64,000 nucleotides of DNA, taken from contig JASANE010024936.1 in NCBI GenBank assembly GCA_030248225.1, forward strand, positions 1 through 64,000. Direction: 5' to 3'. Position numbers and translations under genes: made by a program. The notes under the pieces were generated by a model, which had not been told where the DNA came from, made no database searches, and worked only from the letters and a program-made list of their open reading frames with translations. The DNA is from Trileptium ribeirensis (Eukaryota; Nematoda; Enoplea; Enoplida; Thoracostomopsidae). Positions 10,268 through 19,703 of the stretch are shown here, piece after piece. Every line of letters starts with the position of its first letter. Positions within the stretch are counted from its first letter, which is position 1.

Positions 10268-11312
10268 AATGAAAATTAAAGCAAGTTTAATTGGCTTTGT
10301 AAGTCCCTTCCTGGGTGATATAACATGATTGTTTACCCAGAAAGCAATTTTTCATTGGCACAAGGGTTGTTCAGCTTATAGATATCGGGTTTTTTTAACA
10401 AAAAGCGACTTCTGTAAAAAGTACACTTGAATTTTGATAAATGAATAGAATATCAATAAATAAAGTTTCCTGTAACAAAATTCTCAGATAAATATCATCT
10501 CGGCTTCGGATCCTAATGGGTTATTAATATTGTGAGACAGAACAACTCATGGTGAAAGGCAAATTTCTCAATCATACTTTTTGAATCGGTACAATGAAAA
10601 AAGGTTTCAAATTTTTGATAAAACTGGTGTATGAATGAGCGCTAAGTTAATAACCATATTCTAATCGACCTCAATGCCTGTTTTAGTTCCGTTTACTGGT
10701 CATATAAAAAGGGATAAGAAGCGATATGCTCCAAAAAATTAATCATAAATTCTATTTTGAATGTTTTGCAAATTGTTTATAAAGAAGCGTTGCTTCTCAG
10801 TTTGGTGTTTCAGGTTTTTTAGGATTCCAATAAAGTTTCTTTTCATAATCACAAACTGTTATCTTATCAAACGGAGATGGTGCAAAAAATATCGATTGGC
10901 ACAATAAGAATCTGCTTTTTCGCCTGAAGGTAATACTGTTCTGGATTGGAGTCAAACAGAAATATGGGAGTAAGCTCAGCTAAGGTGAGTAATAAAATTA
11001 ACTTATTTAAAAATATAACTTTTTATGGCTAGTTCTCGGGCCATGTATTTATGGATACATCATTAGGTGGTAACGTTAAAAAACAAAAAGAGAACTTTTT
11101 CGAAACTTGAAATAAAGCAAGAATTTTGACTCATTTTAAGCGTGATTGCACTAAAGATTTTTAAAATGGGTCTAAACTTAAAAATGGAGCAATGCAATTC
11201 CAGAAAAGCTTTTTTTTACCTAAACGTTGATCTGAGGAGTTTTGTATACGTCGGTACGTATTACCAAACAGGATTCCAGGTCCAGATATTGCACTCAAAA
11301 CGAAATTTTTTA
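10268..11312. other. Retrotransposon interior without recognisable genes
   Basis: AT-rich sequence with short chance frames only. I looked for polymerase signature motifs on the plus strand and found none. It ends at the TATA target site of the Tigger insertion. Confidence 0.5.
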
Positions 11313-11316
11313 TATA

Positions 11317-11340
11317 GTCAGCGTTGCGAAAAAAAAACCA
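11317..11340 (+). repeat. Tigger left terminal inverted repeat
   Basis: It reads GTCAGCGTTGCG followed by an A-run and CC. It pairs with the complement of 15691-15714 with at most two differences. TATA precedes it. Confidence 0.85.
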
Positions 11341-11946
11341 GGCACGATGCTTGCGATAAACAAACCAGCACGCCAGTACCCCAGGAAGCAAAAATTCAAA
11401 AGCAACCATAGTGCGCGTGGAAGATATGTTACTTTAATAAACATAAAGCACAAAGTACGGGCCATCGGGCTCTTATGTCAGGAGCAACCCGCAAAAATTT
11501 AAAGTTATCCAAAAGTGACTGTTTTTTGTGTTTCGTACAAAATTTCAGAAAACTGTTACCTCAAAGGCATTAACCGGCTAAGAGTTGCGCAAATATGCAG
11601 ATTTAACAGTTAATAGTTTAGGGTGTCACACCATATATTAAGTGAGAACCAACGCGAAACCCTTTGTACAACAACCGATACCGGTTTTTCTTTCGAAATA
11701 TGATTTAGCCCGTTTTGCGAAAAAAAATCCAAACCGGTAAATTGGTTTTTTTTGCAAATATTTTTTTTCGCAGTTTTGCTATAGAAACACCAATATTTCG
11801 AAAGAAAAGCCACAGATAGTCTAGGTCAAGAATGTGATATTGCATATGAAAAAGTCAATCGTAATCATACTGGATTGACCTAAATTGACTGTCCAATATT
11901 ACTTGTGCATTTAATCCATACGTATGTATTACAGGTTTGATTTAAA

Positions 11947-12174
11947 ATGTCGACCAAAAAATTTAATAAATATTATAAGTATATAAAGAAACAAAAATAT
12001 AGTATCACACAAATAGATAATTGTATCAATGCATGGCGATCTGGGCAATATTCGAGCGAACGAAAATGTGCAGAAACTTTCGGGATTTCTCGACAAAAAC
12101 TCAGGAATGAAATTGCTATTCGAAAAGGCGAAAAGACAGTCGGGACATCAGGCCGAACGTCGCAGCTATCAGAG
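11947..12174 (+). CDS. Transposase exon 1 (Psq helix-turn-helix)
   Basis: The 76 codons start at ATG 11947. After a Lys/Tyr-rich lead, residues 19-50 read YSITQIDNCINAWRSGQYSS then CAETFGISRQKLRNEI. This is the Psq-type helix-turn-helix found at the N terminus of pogo, Tigger and Jerky proteins, with the second helix around FGISRQKLRN. The exon ends GRTSQLSE and the donor GTGAGAGTT follows directly. Confidence 0.85.
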
Positions 12175-15084
12175 GTGAGAGTTAAGGCAACATTAGATGG
12201 CTATTTTGTAACATTTCTTATTTGTAATACAGTCGAGCCGTTGGATTTGTGGTCTAGGGTACCAATTGGTGGAAAATTTACTGCCAGTGTAGCCAAATAG
12301 TATATATTATCACACTGAAGTATAAAGAAAAATCGGATTTTAGCAAACGACAAAAACAGAGAATGTGCAGAAGGCGAATGATAGTGGCGTTCCATAAACA
12401 CCGGTAGATTTTACTTCTATTGTCTAGACAGGCTGGATTTCGTAGTTCGCAGTTTGTTGCTGTTTATATATGTTGCTTTCATCACGTTTTATTCTTTGCA
12501 CAGTTTCAAAAATCACCAGTCATGTCATTTCTCGCATACAGCGGCGAAGTTAATCATGTACTTTCTAATTATCTGCTTTATAAATTATGTCCGGACTAAT
12601 GATCTCGATATAACTTGAATATAACTGCTTATGGGCGAAGCAATGTTTAGGACGCAGAGCATGAAATCGCCATGGTTTTGCGTGTCATGGCTCGAAATGG
12701 CTATGGTCGTGGTCTTCAAGAGGTTTCCGGTCTTGTTCGAGAGTATTGCGATGCTCATGGATTGGGGATCTGGAGCGACGTTGGTCCTGGAATGACTTGG
12801 ATTCAACAGTTTGTTCATCGGCAAAATTTATCGCTTAAGAAGCCTCAGATGCTGTCGATTGCGCGAAAGGCGGCGGCGGAACAACCATTCATCATTTATG
12901 GGTTCTATGATTTGTTACAAGAGGTTAGAAGTTTGCTGATTTTATCGTAGTTTTAAAGATATCAAGGTTTCTGAAAACATCGTGCAACGCACAGCAAGCT
13001 ACGAAGTACGCTTAAATATGGGAGTTTGTTTTGATTTCGATTTATTGTTATTGTGTTTCGCCATTTTCATAAAATTAAGCAACCACCCTGTCGATGACAT
13101 GCTTTCATTCACTGCTCTCGCGTGATTTTCTCGTTGTTCGTTCGCTGCTCTCGCGCGATTTGCTCGTTATTCGTTCGCTGCTCTCGCGCGATTTGCTCGT
13201 TGTTCGTTCGCTGCTCTCGCGTGATTTTCTCGTTGTTCGTTCGCTGCTCTCGCGCGATTTGCTCGTCGGCTACATGATCCACGAATTTTTCAGGAATACG
13301 GGAAACTGCGGGACATCGTCTCTACAGATTCTGTGGCCAGTCGAATATGGAATTTAGACGAAACCGCATTTTGCACCGATCCACGTCCTCAGAAAGTAGT
13401 TGGAGGCAAAGGCGAGATTTCAGTAGGGAAGCGAATCGGCGAGGGTCGTGGTAATACCACAGTACTTGCGTGCAGTTGCGCTGATGGAAGGGTCCTGCCG
13501 CCGCTGGTCATCTTCAAGCTGACAAACTTGCCAAATATTGACACTGACTGTTTTATGGATGGCTTTACCATCAGGGTCTCCAACAGTGGCTGGATGGAAG
13601 CCGAGTTGTTCGGTGAATGGTTCGAGAACTTTTGTACACAAATCACTGAGCGTCCTTTGCTAGTCGTGTTTGATGGTTTTCTACCGCATGTGTCCTGCAG
13701 AGTTATCGAAAAAGCTATGGCGGAGCACATTACAATTTTAAAACTCCCACCTCATACTACTCAACTTCTTCAACCACTTGACAAAATTTTTGGCACTTTT
13801 AAGCATCGCTGGGACCAAAGGTTGCAAAAGGACCTACAGGGTGGTCGAATAAGTGCTCTGTCGAAAAAAAATTTCTGCGAATTCCTGAATGAAGTATGGA
13901 TTGAATATTTTACTCCGGAACTTGTGATGTCCGGCTTTCGGGGCACCGGAGTTTTTCCAGTTGACAGGAGTAAATATCCGGTAGGCGAACTCAATCCTAT
14001 TCTTTTGAAAAAATACGACTCTTGGGTAGCACGAGGAAAACCGACCATGACAGATGAGGAGTTATCTCAGCTTTTGAACTCTCCCAAAAAACTCAGTCGC
14101 CAGCAAGTCTCAGGTTCGTCTGTTACAACGAATTCAACCGTAGCTGTCACCCCAACTTCTACACAATGCGCGCCCTCAAGCAGCCGCCAGCTGTTTAGAA
14201 GTGATCGATATGTCCGTATTCCAGATGAAGAACCTGTTCCTGTATATCCGAAACCAGGTCCCAATTACGTGGCAGTCTGGCAACTGTTGCCAATGTGGGT
14301 ATAAACTGCTGATATATCTAGCACTGAGGCTCAAGCTGATAATACTGGGACAAGTGCAGCTTTGTCGCCCCAAGAACGCGAGGCGATTTTTCATGAAAAA
14401 CTCACCCGGTCGGTAACCTCAGGAAAAAAATTGCCGCGTACGAAACCTGCCGAAATTGCTACAACCCCAGAGTTCCTTCAAAAACTGAAACACGCCGAAG
14501 ACCGTGCTGCAAAACGTAAACGTAAGAATACTGAAAATTCGAAACATTCAAAACTGCAGCAGGCTAAGCAGATCTCGCTAGAACAACCATGCGCTGTTTC
14601 TTCCGAACTACAAACCCCACGTTCTAGCGTATCACTAACGCAACCCGTCGATACCCAATTATCCGCCAGCTTGGCCAAAACCCAGAGCTCACTAGATGCA
14701 AAGGCTGTAGGAAGAATATACGGCGTGTACTTCGACAAAAAACCCTATTACGGCCGTATAACGAAGGTATTTAGATCAGACGACAGCACCCCAGTTTGTG
14801 ACGTCGAATTAGAGTTCTTGTATGATCAGTTCGTTAATAAATCAGACGGCACGCGCGAAAAACTGTACCAATTTCCAAAACGGCCAGATCGATCAGTTGT
14901 ACCACGCCGAACAATCATCACTGGACCGATGAGATATATGGAAAAGAGCAATTTGGAACCAGCTTCAGGCACTCGTGTAGTTGGGTCTGGTGGATATTTT
15001 GCTATTTTCGATGACGCCCGCATAAACACAACCTTCGCGGCAATCAAAAAATACTACAAGCATGGACCGCCCATCTTCAACTAA
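11947..15084 (+). CDS. pogo/Tigger transposase gene, three exons, one internal stop
   Basis: Exons are 11947-12174, 12651-12923 and 13294-15084, all joined in phase 0. Introns are 476 and 370 bp, with donors GTGAGA and GTTAGA and acceptors TGTTTAG and TTTTTCAG. The spliced product would be about 763 codons, longer than a typical Tigger (roughly 500-600) because of a C-terminal extension. Domain order: Psq helix-turn-helix (residues ~19-50), CENP-B-type DNA-binding helices (~95-165), DDE_1/DDD nuclease (~185-370), a low-complexity Lys/Ser/Thr linker and a small beta-rich module (~655-700). The enzyme would bind the terminal repeats and cut and paste the element at TA. A TAA at 14302-14304 (codon 504) splits the frame, and the same frame stays open on both sides of it. 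The nuclease lies wholly upstream of the stop. A 27-bp in-frame GT...AG stretch (14296-14322) covers the stop but would be very short for an intron next to introns of 370 and 476 bp. A one-base CAA-to-TAA change is the simplest explanation. Confidence 0.85.
12651..12923 (+). CDS. Transposase exon 2 (CENP-B-type DNA-binding domain)
   Basis: The 91 codons open after CAATGTTTAG with DAEHEIAMVLRVMARNGYG, which continues SQLSE of exon 1 as the family does. The core is GPGMTWIQQFVHRQ, NLSLKKP and PFIIYGFYDLLQE: the Trp-phenylalanine pair and the LSLKKP motif of the CENP-B/Tc5 DNA-binding domain. It ends in GAG before the donor GTTAGA. Confidence 0.85.
13109..13265 (+). repeat. 33-bp minisatellite inside transposase intron 2
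   Basis: Five units of GCTGCTCTCGCG(T/C)GATTT followed by (T/G)CTCGTTGTTCGTTC stand in tandem, the last one incomplete. They form a chance frame of 11-residue repeats (SLLSRDLLVVR), because 33 is a multiple of three. They are absent from the inferred mRNA, since the acceptor lies at 13291-13293. Confidence 0.9.
13294..15084 (+). CDS. Transposase exon 3 (DDD nuclease, stop, C-terminal module)
   Basis: It starts EYGKLRDIV after TTTTTCAG. The DDE_1 catalytic residues are D189 in RIWNLDETAF, D294 in LLVVFDGFLPH and D330 in HTTQLLQPLDKIFG, a D-35-D spacing between the last two. In relatives the second motif is often DGH; here the His is Phe, which may weaken activity. FRGTGVFP follows the core as usual. 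TAA interrupts codon 504. Beyond it come SPQEREAIFHEKL, a Lys/Ser linker, and GRIYGVYFDKKPYYGRITKV with VELEFLYD. The latter resembles a small Tudor/SH3-like barrel by its pattern only. The frame ends HGPPIFN at TAA 15082-15084. Confidence 0.85.
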
Positions 15085-15690
15085 TTCTATTTAGATCCCA
15101 TATATACTCTGTTTCCTTGTACATAGTTATTTGAACAGTTAAAAACAGCTGACAGTTGTGTGCCGGTCGTGTTTCAATCAGCATTTACTTTCAATTATCA
15201 TATATATCAAATGTGTTAGTGGTGGCCGAGGATGATTATGTGCTCTGTTATACTTAGTAACATTCCACTATCTCTAATCGGAATCTTGATGCGGGGTTGG
15301 CGCTGGTGAAATCAACCACAGTCTTGGTGTTTTATGGTTCGATGCTGCGGCGGCTGTATTTTCGATCGGTCTCAACTGTTGCCTCAAATGTTTATCGTTA
15401 TATATGCGTTCGTCTAATCTGGATGCATGTAAGTTGCACTTATTGCTCGTGATATTAGTCTTATTTGTAGTAATCAGAAATTGGTTGGTTTTTATTTCGC
15501 GAACGGCTGGGTTTTTTTCGTAAAATGCACCGCGAAAAAAACCGGTGTTTTTGGACCCCAGGTCTCCCAACTTTTGAGCTCAAAAACATTCTTTAACGGT
15601 ATCGAATAGGTCTTCCTCCTAAACATTTCTAGGCAATATTTGACAGCTTCGGCTACACTGATGGGCATGTTATAGATAGAAATGTATTTT

Positions 15691-15714
15691 TCGGTTTTTT
15701 TTCGCAACGCTGAC
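15691..15714 (-). repeat. Tigger right terminal inverted repeat
   Basis: On the minus strand it reads GTCAGCGTTGCG, an A-run and CCGA, matching 11317-11340. TATA follows on the plus strand at 15715-15718. Confidence 0.85.
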
Positions 15715-15718
15715 TATA

Positions 15719-16770
15719 AGTGGGACAACTTACCAAAAAAACCTTACAAAAACTTCAGGACCTTGTTGACATTTGGTAAAAAAGTAAATGCTTGACAAAA
15801 AATAGATGAAATTAAAAAATGTTCCCCAAAAATTGGAAAAAGGATTTTTGAACCTAGAGGAAGGAGCTAATCCACACATCCAATATTCAAATTTCGTTTT
15901 AAGTTTGATAAATCACATGACTTTTGTTTAATAAAAAAACTTTAATGTTTCCAATTGGATGTGTGTACTAGTCCTTATTGGTGTAACCGGAGAGGGGGCT
16001 TTCTCAGCTTTAAACTCATGTTGCTCACGGAAAACCTTTCATGTCCCCTGCTCTAGCCAGGTGATGAAAATCAGCCGTGTACCTGAGGTCACACAACAGT
16101 GAGGATGCACTGTTGACGGCATCCCTGGTAGGCAGTTTCAACCAAGGCGGGGTGTGAGCAACGGGGTCGGCTGGACATTGTTAAATTGGTTTTATGCACG
16201 TGTGGGACCACTCACTCAAAAACAAAACACAGACTCAATGTTCTGCTAGCGTGTCCTTTAGATATGTGTATTTTATACATATTACCGTTTGTCTTCGGCT
16301 AGGCTCCGGTTTAGTGGCCATCTAGCCGCGTGTATACAGTGCATCCTGTGCTCAAGTGTAAAAATAATAATAAAAAAATGGGGACAGGAAACTCTACCCT
16401 GAATAGTCTCGTGAGCGCTTCTCAATATGTGGTTTTTAGTACAATAATATGTTTTGCGGGTGGGCTCCGTACTCTTGACGGCCATCCATCCCGACTTGGT
16501 TTTTCGCGCATAGATAATATGTTTTCTCAAGGTTAGATCCCGTGTAAAAATGGGTAAAAAAGGAGTCGCCCTGAACCTACTATTTTTATTTATGTCAAAT
16601 CACATTTGTGTGTGCATTTTCGATGTTACGTGCCTTTGCACTACAGTGTAAAATTTTCTAGCTCAAAAAAAGAAAAATCTCAACTCAAGGAAGTTGCGAG
16701 ATTTTTGACATATTTTTAGCTCAGAAACCCAACGGTCCTGCTTCTCGCGCTCTTGGGTACCCTAGGAAGA
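15719..16770. other. Retrotransposon interior right of Tigger, no gene
   Basis: Noteworthy parts are an inverted repeat (CACACATCCAAT at 15873-15884 against ATTGGATGTGTG at 15954-15965), a GC-richer patch at 16030-16170, two loosely similar segments around GGCTCCGG...GGCCATC at 16303 and 16464, and a hairpin AAAAATCTC...GAGATTTTT at 16673-16706. No convincing coding sequence is present. Confidence 0.4.
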
Positions 16771-17029
16771 CTCGCAGGGAGAATTTATGTCTCTGTGAGT
16801 TCTGCGTGTTGTCGCTCCTCTAATACATTGACGACACACGAGGGTAATTATTCCTCGTGTGCCTGTACCTTTAAAATATATAAAAATGTGACACACAGGG
16901 GGTGTAATGTCCCTGTGTGTCGTTTGCGAGTACATATATAAGATGACACACAGGGGGTGCAATGTCCATGTGTGCCACGGCATCTATTTTAACCCGAGCC
17001 CGCAGGGGATTTTATGTTTCTGCGAGCTC
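16771..17029. other. Array of five regularly spaced hairpins
   Basis: Hairpins lie at 16771-16799, 16833-16863, 16890-16921, 16945-16976 and 16996-17029. Stems are 9-13 bp, for example GACACACAGGG with CCCTGTGTGTC (perfect, third hairpin) and CTCGCAGGG with CTCTGTGAG (first hairpin, with two G-T pairs). Loops are 9-11 nt, and four of five end TAATGT or TTATGT. Starts are 51-62 bp apart, with AT-rich spacers. Stem sequences differ between units (CTCGCAG versus GACACAC types) while pairing is kept. The function is unknown. It lies in the 3' part of the LTR element's interior, so it would be in that element's RNA. Confidence 0.75.
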
Positions 17030-18600
17030 TCTGCTGTTCGCGTTAATTGTAAAAACAAAATCGTTAGCACTGCTGGTAAACAAAAAAGATTTGTTTAGAC
17101 TAGCTGCCGCTCTTGTTTGATGTTGACATGCATCTGTAGATGATTCTGTTGCAATACTACCGCGAGCATAAATCTACGATACCAATGTCAGCATAAATAA
17201 AATACGCTATCTGTGTGTAAGCAAAAGATCTTTGTTTATTGTATTTTATATAATGTAGTATAGGAAATCATAGTAAATGTAAAATAAAAAATTGCATAAA
17301 CAACATGTGGTTGTATCAATGCATGTAAGATGCGTATATATAATATAATTTCAGCCTGCTTGACTGCTGCTACATTTGGTTGGTTGATTTTTAAATAAAA
17401 TCTAGGGGAAAAGCTTGATTTTTCAGCAAGTTACGGAACCTTGAGAAAAAAAATAAACACAATGCATTCATTAACGTTGGCAATATTTACTAATAGTTTC
17501 TTCGTCGATTTACTAACAGTTGCAACAAATAAACGTTGGTTTTTAAAAGCAAAGTGCTAGTAAACAAGATATTGAAATTCTGAATTCTACCAAATAGCTG
17601 CTGCTAATAGTTTTTGCAGCATTGCAAGCGTAACAATATGCATTAAACAAACATAATAAAAATTAAATGTACAATGTATTTCAATAATGTTTCTTTTCTA
17701 TAAAAACGTGTAGGAAAACACGTCAAAGCAACGTATGAACGAAGGCAGAACACATGGGATAATATAGATGTATTTAGTTGTTTAGTTTTTTTATTGTTGA
17801 CAACGGTTGTACGTAATATTACAATCGAGTTTCTACCAAAACATTGGACCTTAGACAACACTCAGTGTAAGTTCATTAGTAAAAAGAAAGGCTACGATTC
17901 TCATGTTGTCCGTTAAGATTAGATAGCCTAGTTTCTTTACATAAAAACAGTAAATCTGAATTAGCGAGCGGTTTTAATAACTTCAGCCAGTTGGGGTTAA
18001 CAGATGCTACAAGTAGTAGGCGTACTATATAACTCACGTTTTAATAAAGACAAGAAGGGTGATCGTTTACATTACAGCAGCATGAAAGCATAACTACAAA
18101 TTTGGCCTAAAATTGCGTAGCGAAATTCTGTAACTGCCAAATTCTGTAACTTTGTAACTTGATATGCGAAAACTTACTACGCTTATTTTGTCTGTGCGGC
18201 ATTCCAATATTGACAACAGAAAGTTGCAGCAGCATTAACTGTAGAAAAAGCATAAATAATATCTTGCATGCATGTATTGTAAATCGTATAAACGTATATA
18301 TATAAGCGAAATGCGTACACGTATGGGTGTGTTTATTGTATGTATGTATATATGTATATTAGTATATAGCTGTTACGAAAATGTGTATTTGACAATGTAT
18401 CCGCACAGTATCAATGGGAAATCTTTAGGAATCGAACAGTCTCGTAATATCATGTATTTACCTTATAAGCTGCCGCTCTAGTAACAGATGTTTATTGTTG
18501 AGATCAATAAATTTCATATGTTTTTATCAGGGTTAGCTTAAATTAGACGTTAAAAATTGTTTTAGTGTTGTGAGGTTCCGTCCGTAAGGAACCAAGCAAC
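17030..18600. other. AT-rich retrotransposon interior, nothing recognised
   Basis: About 1.6 kb of AT-rich sequence with short chance frames on both strands. I see no motif, repeat or RNA gene in it. Confidence 0.5.
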
Positions 18601-18675
18601 GACTCCCAGATAGCTCAGTGGTTTGCGTGGATAACTCACTCGGCACGTCCTAGGTTGGGTCCTGGTGCCGGTTTG
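18601..18675 (+). repeat. tRNA-like segment (tRNA pseudogene or SINE head)
   Basis: TAGCTCAGTGG at 18611-18621 fits the pol III A box perfectly. About 30 bases on, GGTTGGGTCC at 18653-18662 is a degraded B box (the central CRA has mutated). The segment cannot be folded into a proper acceptor stem and lacks a clean anticodon arm, so it is not a working tRNA. A tRNA-derived SINE inserted in the retrotransposon, or an old tRNA copy, both fit. Confidence 0.5.
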
Positions 18676-19692
18676 AGTTTGTCAAACATTGACAAAACAC
18701 AAATTAATTCGGGCATAAATGGGTCAAGTAAGATTGCCATATTTAGTTCAGAGCAGGCCATTAGCTGCAAAATTGCATTTTTTTTAGTTTTAGGGTTCAG
18801 TATCATGCCCGTGAGACCTATAATTTAACTTGTAAAATTAGTGGCATGGAAGTGAGACAAATTTCAGGTAAACACTAAATCTTTTACATGATATTTGTAG
18901 TATAAAAATCATTTAAAGGCTGAATTTTGAGCTCGATTTTTACAAATTTAGTATGCCCTGGTCTAGGTTGATTTTGTAGACAAGTTAATTTATACAGTAT
19001 TAGATGTTCCGTTTAAGCAACTATTGTAAATTAGTATGCAAAATATTATTTTTGTTGTATATATAATGTTCTTAGTGTGTATTTTGTTTGTGTATTTTAT
19101 GTTACATTGATCGGGAATTCAAATTCATAACACGCTGTTGTATCGTGTACGAATTATGGTTGTCTGTGAATGATGATTGTGGATTGCGTCGAATACTCAA
19201 TTATCTGCAAACGCGGCTGTTGGTCAAATATATTACTTTTCCTCCAGTCACTCGTAAATTGGTCAGTATCTACGCCACATAATAGTCCAGCGGGTGTTTG
19301 TTCAATTACTTCGTGCGTATATTCTGGCGACGGTATATCTGTTGGGAAGGTGTAAACTTTAATAAGGAACAATTTGTGTGAATTCAAATTAATGTGGTAC
19401 ATCATGGGATGGTGTTTACTAGTGCGGTGGTCGATTGGTTTCAACGTGATAAACTACGGGCAATGCTTAAAAAGACTACTGCGTTGATAGAAGATGCTGA
19501 CTGTTATAAAAACTGTTGGATAATGAATGATTGGTTTGATGAATTGATTCGTTTATTGTATTTTTGAAGGAATGGTTTGATTTGGTTGATTGACAATTGA
19601 TTGCTGTATTGAATATGGTTGATGTTTCTTTCTATGCAAAACAGGTTATAGTGCAAAAGTTAGGAAAATTTGGGGACAAATTTTTGCGTGAC
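18676..19692. other. Retrotransposon 3' interior, no recognised gene
   Basis: Frames on both strands at 19088-19444 overlap and show no family resemblance. The stretch ends with TTAGGAAAATTTGGGGACAA and the polypurine tract next to the 3' LTR. No env or integrase motif is seen. Confidence 0.45.
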
Positions 19693-19700
19693 GGAGGGGG
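19693..19700 (+). promoter_or_regulatory. Polypurine tract (plus-strand primer site)
   Basis: GGAGGGGG lies three bases before the 3' LTR start (TAA, then TGTAACG). In LTR retrotransposons this purine tract survives RNase H and primes plus-strand DNA. Its position supports reading 19704-20817 as a true 3' LTR and not a solo LTR. Confidence 0.75.
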
Positions 19701-19703
19701 TAA

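Larger units (their letters stand above)
11317..15714 (+). mobile_element. pogo/Tigger-family DNA transposon (4.4 kb)
   Basis: The ends are inverted repeats of about 24 bp beginning GTCAGCGTTGCGAAAAAA and mirrored at 15691-15714. TATA lies on both sides (11313-11316 and 15715-15718), which fits duplication of a TA target, the rule for Tc1/mariner/pogo elements. Because the termini are palindromic with the target, the exact border is uncertain by two or four bases. The element encodes a three-exon transposase with Psq-type and CENP-B-type DNA-binding domains and a DDD nuclease. Extra TTGCGAAAAAAAA-like words near 11715, 11767 and 15505-15545 are subterminal repeats and possible transposase-binding sites. 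It is inserted inside the LTR retrotransposon in the same orientation. Confidence 0.88.

Noticed and set aside
13094..13357. Open frame of SLLSRDLLVVR repeats
   Set aside because: It is a 33-bp minisatellite within a predicted intron, in a different frame from the transposase.
16771..17029. Repeat-spacer array resembling CRISPR
   Set aside because: The repeats are hairpins with differing stem sequences, spacers are AT-rich and uneven (19-33 bp), there are no cas genes, and the context is a eukaryotic retrotransposon.
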